Origin: Gryganskiella cystojenkinii | Lineage: Eukaryota; Mortierellomycota; Mortierellomycetes; Mortierellales; Mortierellaceae | NCBI GenBank assembly: GCA_015852425.1 | Contig: JAAAIG010000485.1 | Coordinates: 1-29,120 of the forward strand | DNA: 29,120 nucleotides | Direction of reading: 5' to 3' | Shown: one piece after another, positions 1-9,617 of the stretch | Numbering within the stretch: the stretch's first letter is position 1 | Layout of the letters: every line of letters starts with the position of its first letter | Translations under genes and position numbers: made by a program | Notes under the pieces: generated by a model | The model's input: the letters and a program-made list of their open reading frames with translations, nothing else | Databases searched by the model: none | Told to the model about the DNA's origin: nothing

Positions 1-242
1 TTTTTTTTTGGTTTCTTTCTGTCTTTTCGTGCTTTTTTTGTCTTTTGTTCTTTTTTTGACGATCGATCCCATCTATCATCAACTATTTCCATCTTCCGCC
101 CCTTTCTCCCTTGCTCTTTTTCTCTTTGGTTTTTTTTTTCTTTCCAGGAAAACCTTTCAAAAAACTTCCATCTCCTCTTTCCCTTCCTTCGACCCTCTCT
201 CCTCTGTCCTTTCTTCCTTGCTTACCCTTACCCCTTCCCCTT

Positions 243-264
243 TCTCTCTCTCTCTCTCTCTCTC
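243..264. repeat. (TC)11 dinucleotide microsatellite
   Basis: Eleven uninterrupted TC units lie within the larger pyrimidine tract upstream of the gene starting at 819. It is a simple-sequence repeat, likely to vary in length between isolates. Confidence 0.9.
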
Positions 265-743
265 TTCTTTTTTTATTTTCTTCCTTCTCTCTCTATGGCC
301 CTCTCTCAGTTTCTCTCTTCCCTTTTCTGAACAACAGAAACCTCCTCGATCGTCCCCCTGCAACGACCGACCGTCGCCGTAAATACTTCTTCATCCCCCT
401 CTCAATTCATTTTTTTTTTCTTCTTTCTTTCTTCTCTTCCTTCCTTTACTTCCTTTTCATCAAAAAAAAAGCTTCCATCCGTAACTCAGCTCATAACCTT
501 GCCTTAATTTACTCATCCTTATTCCCTTTTTCGTCATCTCTTGATCTACAAAGCAGTAGGCTCCATATCTTCTCTCGTTGTTTTCCCATCTCACTCTCTT
601 GACTTCGGCCATCAATCACCTTAACCAGCTCTTTGTCGACATCATCGTCATCCACCTCTCGCACCGACCACCTTTGCCCACATATCTGTGACACCATCAA
701 ATTGAACATCCGAACCAGCAAGGTTTTTTGAAGGACGACACCC

Positions 744-789
744 CAACAACAATAATAACAACAACAACAACAATACAACAACAGCAACC
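744..789 (+). repeat. CAA-rich leader repeat
   Basis: Imperfect CAA/AAT/ACA repeats sit immediately upstream of the start codon at 819. They are probably transcribed as an unstructured 5' UTR. CAA-rich leaders are known to be weakly structured and to favour scanning; that role here is inference. Confidence 0.5.
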
Positions 790-818
790 ATAGCTAAACA
801 ACTCATAAGATACACACA

Positions 819-3800
819 ATGTCCTCGAACAAGAGTCCAACACCAGAAGCCATGAAGGCTGAGCAACAGCAGCAACAACAAGAACAGCAGGACGCAGGCT
901 CAGCATCAGCAGTAACAGACTCAACTCTCTCCTCCTCTCTCCTTAACGGCACTGCCACGTCTACTTCCTCCTCCGAAACCAATTCTTACATCCAACAGCA
1001 ACAACAGCAACAACACCAGCCACAGCAACAGCAACAAGATACACCCATGCTCTATGGTGGATCAAACGGCTATTTGACAACTTCGACGTCGCAACAACAA
1101 TCAACTCTACCTTTGATTAGTTCGCCCCTTGCCATGAACTTTGGAAACCACTCCAACTCTGCCTACGTAACCAACAACAACGGGGCCAATAGCCGTTCTT
1201 CCGCTTACGGATACAGGGGCCGAAATCGCCGCGATTCTTTTCAATCCGTCACCAACAATAATAGCAACAACTTGGCGTTCTCTCCACCCTCAAGTTACAA
1301 CAGTCCCTCGAGTCTCACAGCGGGTGGTCTTGTCTTTAACAACACCAACCATGCCGCAGCCCAGAGCCGGTTCTCACATCTTTTGAATACTCCTACGGGC
1401 GGTGCGGGTCCCAACGGTAACTCGCGCAGTCGTTGCCTGAGTTCAAGCAGTATGGATAGTAATGCATCCTCGGTCGGGTTCAGTCGTTTGACCCCCGCCA
1501 TGGCTGGACTCTCCGTGCATCACCCTCATCACCAACAACAGGTATCGGCGACCAACTCTCCCTACCAATCCTACAGTTCCTCACCTCAATCCACTGGTGG
1601 GTTCCAATACCATTACTCGCAACACCAACAACAACAACAGCCATCTTCGACCCAATCTCCTACGTCCAACTACCCATATGCGGCCCATGCGCACCAGAGC
1701 CCCTTTTCAAGTCCCGTCCATCAACAACACCAACAGCCTCATCAATATGACTCTCTGTCGATGGCTGCAGCCACGTTGACGGGTACTATGTACGGGTCCA
1801 CGCCTCCTACAAACTCCTCGGATCTGTTGTACCCCTCGACGTCATCTGCTGCTTATGGACATGTGACCTCAACGCCTTCCTCGCAGCAGGCGAGCTACAC
1901 CAGTCCTCAACGTAGTAATGTTCCCTTTGCACTGGCTCCATCGTCTTACTATGATCAGGACCCCACTCGCCTGTTGCAACAGTTGGAGTTGAACTACGAG
2001 AATACCTATGAGCAACAGCAACAGAATCAACAGCAGCCACAACGACAATACTCGACCGAACATCACCAGCAACAGCCTATTATCCCCGAACACGGTTTGG
2101 GCATCGCGATCTCGGGTGGTATGGTTCGAGCCTCTATGGAAGAGCACGATACTGTTGTTGTCGGTCAGGATCTGGAGGTGATGGGAACTGCTTCCTCCGA
2201 GGCCATGGTCCAGCTCGGCTCGCCTACCTCGCCTGCATCTAACAAGAAGAGAGGTAGTATGGACTCTGCCACAGAATCGGCGACTGAGACCGCGGCCAAC
2301 GAAGCAGCATCAGCTGTGGGTCTTGGTACGGATGAACCCCATGCAGTCTTGAGCGAGGATGGAAAGACGATCAAGTATCTTTGCAGTAAATGTCCCCGAG
2401 GTGAGTCTTTTTTTCTCCGATCTATAGTTTTCGCGTTTTGCCACCAACCTTGTTTTTTGTGTTTCCAGGCATTTTGTTGTTTCATACGATCAAAACCCCC
2501 CCTCCCCTGGCTTTCTCCTTGGCCTTTGTCGAGCGTTGTCATTGATCATTTTGGGAGGACAATCAATGTGCACGGACAAGCAATAGGGCAAACTGTGTTG
2601 TTTGTTCACGTTTCAAATGATTGTCAACAAACAAACAAAGCAAACAAACAAATGATGACATGACACTTTGTACTCAACTCTGGCCCTATACTTATTTTTA
2701 TTTTATTAGACTTTACAACAAAGTCCAATCTCAAGCGTCACCTCGAGAATATCAACATTCACAACACCCCCTATGAACGCACCCGCGATCAAAAACGATG
2801 GCAGGGTCATGAAAAGAAACAGGCCAGTCGTGCCGAGACCACCCTCCGGATGCGTCGCTGGCGTCAAGCCAACCGTGAAAAGAGTAAGACGTTTGTGTTT
2901 TTATCATCAACAGTTTTATTTTCTTCCTGAATTCGAGCCTTTGATTAATCTATTTCATCCTCCACCCACTCCTTTCCCGCCTTTTTGTACCGTTAAATTT
3001 TAGACAAGTTCAATGACATGCGCTGTCGTGTTTACAGGAATGCCAAAGACAAGTTTGGTCCCGAGGAATCCGATGAAAAGGAAGCCTGGATCCAAGCCGA
3101 GATCGAGAAACGCAAAGGTATGCTCCTCTTGCGCCATTCTCGCAAGGCCGGCTGGAAGGGCATCGGCGCTCTCGGTGGCACCACCGCTACGACAGCTGGT
3201 TCCAATGGTTTCGGTTATGAATCCGGTCCATCCTCGCCTATGACCGGTGACCAACTTTCAGATGGCTCTCGCTTCCAGAACGGCACCAACAACAATTTTT
3301 TCAATTTTCAGTTCGGCGAGTCCGCCTCTGCTTACCCAAATCAGATCCCCGCCTATGGTGCCGGTGGGATGACAGGAGGTGTCTATGACGAGAATGCGAT
3401 GCGGGATGATGGATTGAAGGAAGGTGATCGCAAGTTTATCGAGCTGCTCAAGACCGAGAATGGACCTCGTCGTCGTCGTTCCCGCCAAGCTATGAACGCG
3501 ACCATCAACCGAGAGCAGCAACAGAACAATGTCGAGGGATCCAATGATGTCAACAACAACGGTGGTGGTATGGTCACGCGCAGCAGCAGTGGCAACCATT
3601 TGATGTCGATGATGTCCTCGTCCAGCTCTCGAAACAGTCTCACGTCCGGCAGTAACAAGAAACGCCGAAGTCGTAAACAACGTTCCATCTCGGAGGCCCA
3701 CACGATGATGCAACGTCGTGCGATCGCTGGTACCAGTCCAGCCACGCTCAACAATGGCGCGAATGGTTCTTTGTATGGTATCCATGGTTACATCGACTCG

Positions 3801-5039
3801 ACCTCCTCAGCACCGTCGGATCAGCGACTACAAGAGTTGTACCAGGGTGTGTACCAAACCCGCTCCTTGTCTCAGACATTGCTGATGAGCAAGCAGCAAC
3901 AACAAGGTCAACAGCAGGAAATGGAGGCGATCGTCTCGGGTTTGGATGTTCAGTCCCCCATCAAGGATAGATCCACATCTGGCGGTCTCTATGGCGACCG
4001 CGAGTTGTCCGGTTGGATCGATTGGCAATCGTCCCAAAGGACGGCCACCGGCGATAGCAACAATGCCTCGGGGACGTCTCGACAATACCCCTTCCCAGAG
4101 ATGACTACCGCTGAACCCAACAACTCTCTGTCCACGACTGCTACGACTTTGCGTGATCGCAAAGGCCTGGCCAAGGCCGCCGGGATCCGTATTGATATCC
4201 CTAACCACAACCACCAGCAGAAGCAACAGGTGGGTGAGACATCGGAATGGATGATGGACGATAGTATGGTTGGAGGATCGGCCACCACGGTCGAGTCTCA
4301 GGGTAGCTCAGGGAACAAGTCCTCACCTCAGTCTGCAAATTCTTCTTTGCAATCACCCATGCTCCTCAACCATCAACCTCAACAATCTCAACAACATCAA
4401 CATCAGGCCCAGTACACCAACCACCATAACACAACCACCGCGCACCACCCTTACCATCATCATCCATATCACATCCAAGAGGCCGGGCTGATCGACGCTA
4501 CCTCTGCAGCACACAACAGCCTTAAGATCGCCACCGGTGCCATGTCCAGGAACAAGTTCCTCCACAAAGCGGCTTCTCACGAGATGTTCTCTTCGGGGTA
4601 CGGAAACGCGTATGGAAACTCTTACGCGAGCAACAACTCATCTTCAGGTTACCCTCTTCAACCGTTCTACGGTGCCTCGACCGGTACCACCGGTAACGGA
4701 TCCTTCTCGCTTGCTCAACAGGCTCAAGTTCGGTCTTTGCAGAATGCGGCTCAGGGTTTGCTCTCGCATAACAACTCACACCTCCAACCACCACGACACC
4801 ACGTCACGAACCCCAATAACACGGGTAGTGGCAATGGCGGTGATATTGATTACTTTACCACGTTGGTCTTGCCAGCAGTCGGGGATATCTCTGTCTCCTC
4901 TGGAGGTAACGCTGGCGGTGCAACCGCCTCGGGTTTCAGCGGCAGTGGTGCGATGACGGAAATGCCCAACTATTTGAACCGTCAACAACAGACCGCTCCT
5001 CGTCGACATAGCACTCAGCTCTCCAACCTCTCCATGTAG
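819..5039 (+). CDS. Large Q/N/S-rich nuclear protein with C2H2-like finger and DUF3020-type basic segment
   Basis: Three exons (819-2400, 2710-2883, 3004-5039) join in frame to 1263 aa. Introns are 2401-2709 (gtgagt...attag) and 2884-3003 (gtaaga...tttag). Residues 1-510 are low-complexity, with glutamine tracts near 24-33 and 59-74. The core spans all three exons: C522-x2-C525-x12-H538-x6-H545 looks like a C2H2 zinc finger with long histidine spacing. It is followed at about 569-625 by a basic segment with RWRQANREKN, MRCRVYRNAKDKFGPEES and a KEAWIQAEIEKRK tail, which I recognise as the DUF3020 pattern of fungal proteins. The C-terminal 640 residues are again S/N/Q/H-rich with no recognised fold. 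It is probably a DNA-binding transcriptional regulator in the nucleus; targets are unknown. The ATG follows a CAA-rich leader. DUF3020 assignment is from pattern recall, not a search. Confidence 0.78.
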
Positions 5040-5278
5040 AGAGAGACTCGAGATTTTTTTTTTTCTCTGCAATTTCAATTTTGTCATTCTTACTTCTTCG
5101 CTGCTCAGTGTGTGTACCCATAGCCCAAAAAATCAGAGCAGAAAAAAAAAATAGTTTCTTTCTAAAAAAATGTAGTTCAACACCCTAATTAAATTACCCG
5201 TATCATAACAATTTTGTGACCAAAAATACATTGGAGGTAGAGTTGTCAACACAAATATATTTTCCTGTAGCTCAACGA

Positions 5279-5294
5279 GTGGTCAAAAGATCAC
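5279..5294. repeat. Short hairpin, AAAA loop
   Basis: GTGGTC and GATCAC form a 6-bp stem (one G-T wobble) around an AAAA tetraloop. It lies just after an A-box-like string (TAGCTCAACGAG, 5268-5279). Confidence 0.5.
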
Positions 5295-5365
5295 GTTCTC
5301 TGCCACGCTGTCCGAAGAGGTGATGGTGACAATGAATCCCGGCCGAGTAGGCGCGCACTTCTTTT

Positions 5366-5382
5366 GTGGGCCAACCGCCCAC
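5366..5382. repeat. Short GC-rich hairpin
   Basis: GTGGGC (5366-5371) and GCCCAC (5377-5382) pair perfectly over 6 bp with a 5-nt loop. Confidence 0.55.
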
Positions 5383-5435
5383 CACTTAGGTCTTGTGAAC
5401 GCAGGGAAGTTAAAAGAGACAAAAGAGTCTGATTA

Positions 5436-5471
5436 CACACTCCTGAAGGAATGAAGCCCCAAAGGAGTGTG
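5436..5471. repeat. 9-bp perfect hairpin
   Basis: CACACTCCT (5436-5444) and AGGAGTGTG (5463-5471) pair perfectly around an 18-nt loop. It lies inside the larger inverted repeat 5415-5580. Confidence 0.65.
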
Positions 5472-5530
5472 CAGGCATACGACTGTTCATAAAGGACAAG
5501 TGGGCCCGACATCGCTGGCCAAAGACATGA

Positions 5531-5555
5531 TCGAATACACCTATAGGGGTGTCGA
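5531..5555. repeat. Bulged hairpin
   Basis: ACACC (5537-5541) pairs with GGTGT (5548-5552). An outer TCG/CGA pair (5531-5533 with 5553-5555) continues the stem across a 3-nt bulge. It is the second arm inside the inverted repeat 5415-5580. Confidence 0.5.
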
Positions 5556-5645
5556 AACCTCACGTCGATCTTTTGTCTCTACATTTTTGGTAAACCAGAC
5601 AACATCGAAACTAGATCAAACTATTTTAATTGAACTGTATTCATA

Positions 5646-5725
5646 TTTTAACGGTATTTGATTGTGTTGGTACGACGGAGTCGACTACTCAATGTTTGCG
5701 AGGACCGTTATCAAATCCGTTAAAA
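5646..5725. repeat. 16-bp inverted repeat with one bulge
   Basis: TTTTAACGGTATTTGAT (5646-5662) is complementary to ATCAAATCCGTTAAAA (5710-5725) over 16 bp with one unpaired T, leaving a 47-nt loop. The arms are AT-rich at the outer end, as in small foldback elements. Confidence 0.6.
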
Positions 5726-6139
5726 CACCCATAAGTCTATCTCTAAAAAAATCGTACAGAAGGGCCGGTCGCGGGGACGAAGCAGTTGAGATCGGGAGAG
5801 CTTAAATTCATAAAAAAGCCTATGGACCCACCTCTGCGAATGCTTCATTGGCAAAAAGTGATTGAAAGGAAGGAGACCATCTTGAGACTCTGAGATAAAC
5901 TAAAATAAAAAAATCGTCAGTATTCATACTTCCATGATTTGCAAATGCTATTTTGGATGTTTAATTTAGCAGTTTTTTTACTGGTAACAATGCTTAAAAA
6001 GTTATATGCAAATGGTGAGAGATATTTTGGATGAGCGGAGCAAAATAATGGACGATGAGAGAGAGTAACAAGAAACCAAAACAGAGTTGGAGTAGGAGGA
6101 AGAGGGGGACGCGTGAGGACACGAGAGCGGAGAATCTGC

Positions 6140-8493
6140 TTATTCCCGAGCCTCAGGGAACTCGGCCGCGATATCGGCCTCCATGGAAGCCCTCCGCTTC
6201 GCCAACACATCGTTTCGGGCCCTGCACTTCTGCACCTCGGCAGGCCAGTTGGTCCTGAAGATCACCCACAATTCACCGATACCGACCATCCAGAGCGCAA
6301 CACAGAGCGCGGACCAAAGACCTTTAAGACCGAAATCCATTTTGAACGCCAAGACATAACCGACCGGGAATGCGACCAGGTAGTAAGCGATCAAGTTCAA
6401 ATATGCGCCCAAGTGTTGCAGTCCAACTCCACGAAGAACACCGCCGCCGACACCAGCGATACCGTCACTGATCTGGAAAACAGCGACCAAAGGCAAGACC
6501 ATCGCGACAGTTGAGACGACATCCTGATCCTCGCTGAAGAGACGACCCCATCGGCCCTTGAACAAGATCAACATGGTCGAGTTGAACATGCCAAAAATAA
6601 TCGCCAACGCGATCGACACTCGACTCGCGACCTTGGCTGAACGATGATCGCCCTTTCCAATCAAGTTGCCGACACGGTTTGAGGCTGCGATCGAGACACC
6701 GAAAGGAATCGTGTACAGCAATCCCGAAGTCTGGACCACAATCGACTGAGCTGCCAACGCAACCGTTCCGAGATACGAGGCTGCCAAGGAAACAACCTCA
6801 AACGCCCACCATTCAGAACAGACCATCGCCACTCCAGGAATCGCCAACTTCAAGAACGCCGGCCAGCCCGTCAAACTGTCTCGGGTCCAGCCACCCCAAC
6901 CTTGGTAACCATCCACAAATCGGATATAGAGCAACAGCAGGATCAACATGTTCCAGTACGAGATTGAGGTTGCGATCGGTGCACCGATATAACCGAGACC
7001 GATGTACTTGTTCCAGACCAACACGTAGTTCAAAAACACGTTCAAGGGCGAGACGATTAACAGGACATAGGTGCTTGCGTGCATGTTTCCCTGGGCTTGC
7101 AAGTACTTTTTGACACACTCAAAGATCAAGAATGCAGGAGCACCGGGCAACAATCCTCTCAAGAAGAGCGCGGCATGTTGAGCGAGCGCCCTTTCTTGTC
7201 CGAGAGCCATGAAGATGTACTCGGCCGATAACCACACGCCGGCGATGGGGACGAAAAGAAGCATGAGGACAAGGATCGCCCGTTGGAGGTGCAGACCGAG
7301 GGTATGAGGGTGGTGACTCGTATAAGACTGTGAGCAGAGTGTGTCCAGAGCGGTTGCTGTTCCTAAAGAGACTGACCATCCAGTGACGGCAGCAAACATC
7401 GAGGCGAGAGAAGACGCAGCCAGTTCTAAACAAATAAACAAATATATAGATGTTTTTGGAGGAAGTTGTTAGTCTAGGTTGTTTCCTTCCGCTGTAAATT
7501 TTTGTGCATCAAGATATGATGGAGAGATCTGTCATCAATCCCCTTGCTCAGTGCATGAGTTTTTGCCCGGGCACTTTTTTCGTGCTTGATCACAAATTGT
7601 CGTCGATTCCCGATCCAACCGTTTTTGTGCCTAGTCATTCGTTACACAACGTCGATGACGCCAGTGAACGGTGAATGAGTGTGCATTGATTCCTTTGTTT
7701 TCTGCTCTTGGGTTGTGCATTTTTTTAATATCCCTTATCATTCGATACCATTGCTGCCTTCCTGTAAGAGAGCAAAGGCTCCTTAGTCCCTTATTCCTGC
7801 TACTTCTGTGTCTTAGTTTCGTTGCTTGACGAAGACTGCCGAGTCCCGACATCAAAGACCACTCGTCCATTATGTTTGTGTCTCTCTGCCAAGCCCTCTA
7901 TCTTTTGGCGAAGAAATTTTTTTCCGCTGCTGAAAGCTTAAAATGACCCTGAACGGTTTTTTTTTGTGGAGTCACAGAGGACAAACGGATAAGAAAAGAT
8001 ATAAAAAAATAAAAAACTTACCGATGGATCCCAAGTGACCCAAGGAAACCAAACTGGCCAACTGCAGCGAGTTTTGAAGGACATAGGTCAAGACGACAGG
8101 TCCAGAATACTTTAGCAGGATCTTGAACTCTCGGATCGTCAGCTCCTTGACCGACAAGTTGGCGGTATCGCTCAGGACCGAGGATTGATCACTGGGGCGT
8201 CGTCCATGGGAACCGTCATGGTCCAAGAGTGTATCGGTTTCGCCCGAGGCCACGGAGGTGTTTGCGGTCACATACGAGGCAGTCGAGTCGTTCGAGGTAT
8301 AAGAAGCTCCTGGGAAGAGCTGCTGGTGTGGGTGGGTAGAAGACTGCTGGGGTTGTAAAGACGAGGGTGCTTTGGAGATCAAAGGGGAGCGTTCCGAGAC
8401 TGTGGGCAGCGTTGTTGGTTGTTGCGAGGGTGGGCTTGGAGGGAAGGCATGGTCATAAGCCTGCTCGAATGAGTGTTTGGGGAAAGAGGACAT
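6140..8493 (-). CDS. MATE-family multidrug/metabolite efflux transporter (ERC1-like)
   Basis: Two exons (8493-8022 and 7425-6140) join in frame to 585 aa through a 596-nt intron (gtaagt...tttag). Residues 1 to about 120 are a hydrophilic, S/T/Q/P-rich cytosolic extension common in fungal MATE proteins. The transporter follows, beginning with KYSGPVVLTYVLQNSLQLAS, then LGHLGSIELAASSLASM across the splice junction and the TALDTLCSQSYT motif, which is the MATE signature region (compare yeast ERC1 family LDTLCAQAYG). About twelve hydrophobic segments and a LQAQGNMHAS repeat-end motif are visible. MATE proteins exchange cations (H+ or Na+) for organic cations or metabolites across plasma or vacuolar membranes; the substrate here is unknown. 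The splice joins G|AA to give E158 exactly where the family has it. Confidence 0.95.
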
Positions 8494-8670
8494 GTTGAAT
8501 GTCCTGTTGCGATTTGTAAAAAGATTTTACTGCAAAGAAACCGGAGATGTGGGTGAAAAAAATGAGAGTTTTTGAATTGAGGGTTTTTTCAAATAAGAAG
8601 AATGGAGGATCGGATTCCTCGCTGCAATGAATGAGAGAGAGCGAGAAGGAAATGGCAGATAAATAATAAT

Positions 8671-8691
8671 AAAAAAAAAAAAAAAAAAAAA
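8671..8691. repeat. A21 homopolymer
   Basis: Twenty-one A residues in a row, about 180 bp upstream of the MATE start codon on the opposite strand. On the gene's coding strand it is a poly-dT tract, a common nucleosome-excluding promoter element in fungi. Confidence 0.85.
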
Positions 8692-8835
8692 GAAAAAGAA
8701 AACAACACAAAAAAAAAGAGGATGCAATAAAAGAGCGCAGTACCCGTTTGCAGTTTTTTTATTTTTTCAAGACCAGCCGGATGTTGTTTGATCTTGATTT
8801 CAAGATGGTAGCCAAGGACGGGGAATGATGACTGA

Positions 8836-8850
8836 CTGAGTCCGACTCAG
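8836..8850. promoter_or_regulatory. Perfect dyad upstream of the MATE gene
   Basis: CTGAGTC and GACTCAG form a perfect 7-bp dyad with a single central C, 343-357 bp upstream of the MATE start at 8493. Each arm holds a GAGTC/GACTC half-site resembling the half-sites of bZIP factors. It could be a dimeric transcription factor site; no factor can be named from sequence. Confidence 0.4.
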
Positions 8851-9617
8851 ATCAGATATTCAAACTGGGCGGATCATAAAACTGAACTTCGAGAGGCCAA
8901 GGTTGTGTGTGTCTCCGTTCTGGATGCCCACTGGCTGGGATCCAAATCCATGGAAACACTTTCTTAATTCTGGAGCGAGTTCGGGGTACAACAGCCTTTG
9001 CTTTTTTCTCTCATTTTGTATTTTGTGGAGAGTGCACATGTGTGAGTGCGGGAGTCAGTGCATAGGATGTTCGGGCACAACAATAAACAGCAACGAGGCA
9101 ACACCCTGAAACCATCCAATCTGGGAACAATCTTTTAACAAACAAAACAAAAAGAACAATGGATAAAGGAATGTCCTGGCTCAACTCCTTAAGATCCTCG
9201 GTGGTGATCTTTATCATATCCTAGAAAGGTGCTGAAAGAGAAAAAAAAAGCGGAGATTTTGTGTTTTTTCGGGTTGGAGTTGAACTCTCCTCAATGTTGG
9301 ACTCAAGAAAAAAAAATGGTTCTGTTGATCGATCTGGTCTGTGCGTGTTTTACGTTCTATTGCACCAATCATCGTACGACCTAAAGGAAACAATAGGAAT
9401 GCCTCCATTCCGGTTTTTATCGTGAAGGGTTGGTTTATTACGAAGCTGGAGCTATTTTACAATGTTCCATAGAACATACCGAACAGAGTCTGCAATGGCA
9501 ATGGATCCTCCAAACTGGCTGTTGGTTGACTCTTGTTTTTGCTGCTGCGACCCAGTTCGGTCTTGATCGAAAGAGGTCAGTGCCTAGGAAAGAAACGGAC
9601 AACAGTCGATCCAACTT

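Larger units (their letters stand above)
1..818 (+). promoter_or_regulatory. Upstream region and 5' leader of the C2H2/DUF3020 gene
   Basis: No gene is supported here; the open frames are low-complexity. From 1 to about 620 the + strand is strongly pyrimidine-rich (T and C runs), including a pure (TC)11 run at 243-264. From about 744 to 789 the character changes to a CAA/AAC/ATA-rich, unstructured stretch, which ends about 30 nt before the ATG at 819. A pyrimidine tract followed by an A/C-rich, G-poor leader is typical of fungal promoters and 5' UTRs. The transcription start cannot be placed from sequence alone. Confidence 0.55.
5415..5580. repeat. Outer 12-bp inverted repeat enclosing two hairpins
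   Basis: AGAGACAAAAGA at 5415-5426 is perfectly complementary to TCTTTTGTCTCT at 5569-5580. The 142 nt between contain a 9-bp hairpin (5436-5471) and a 5-bp hairpin extended by TCG/CGA (5531-5555). Drawn as RNA or single-stranded DNA this is a three-way junction. Its nature (foldback element, structured RNA or chance) is not settled by sequence. Confidence 0.6.
5040..6139. other. Non-coding convergent intergenic region with several inverted repeats
   Basis: This 1.1 kb lies between the stop codons of the convergent C2H2/DUF3020 and MATE genes, so it must hold both 3' UTRs. No open frame in it resembles a protein. The middle (about 5.27-5.73 kb) is less AT-rich than its flanks and contains several inverted repeats, listed separately. 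It may be a decayed or non-autonomous mobile element or an uncharacterised structured RNA. No terminal target-site duplication is visible. Confidence 0.6.
8494..9617. other. Intergenic: MATE promoter and 3' flank of the HMG-box gene
   Basis: The stretch holds the promoter of the MATE gene (read leftwards from 8493) and the 3' UTR of the HMG-box gene, which ends at 9618. No gene is supported. It contains long A runs on the + strand (pyrimidines on the coding strand), including A21 at 8671-8691, the dyad at 8836-8850, and a small palindrome ATGTTC-cata-GAACAT at 9462-9477. Confidence 0.55.

Noticed and set aside
157..924. Open frames on both strands upstream of the first gene
   Set aside because: They are translations of pyrimidine, purine or CAA repeats (S/F/L, E/R or L/C runs) with no domain and no splice continuity.
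5268..5340. A tRNA gene
   Set aside because: Only an A-box-like string is present; there is no cloverleaf, proper T arm or acceptor stem.
5291..5563. Minus-strand 90-codon frame in the structured spacer
   Set aside because: No domain, no transposase-like motif, and its composition follows the inverted repeats.
7532..7551. TGATGA and CTGA strings on the minus strand in the MATE intron, as a C/D snoRNA
   Set aside because: CTGA precedes TGATGA and no second CTGA follows at a suitable distance, so the order and closing stem are wrong.
9462..9477. ATGTTC-cata-GAACAT palindrome as a regulatory site
   Set aside because: It is short, lies in the 3' flank of the HMG-box gene far from any start, and could easily be chance.
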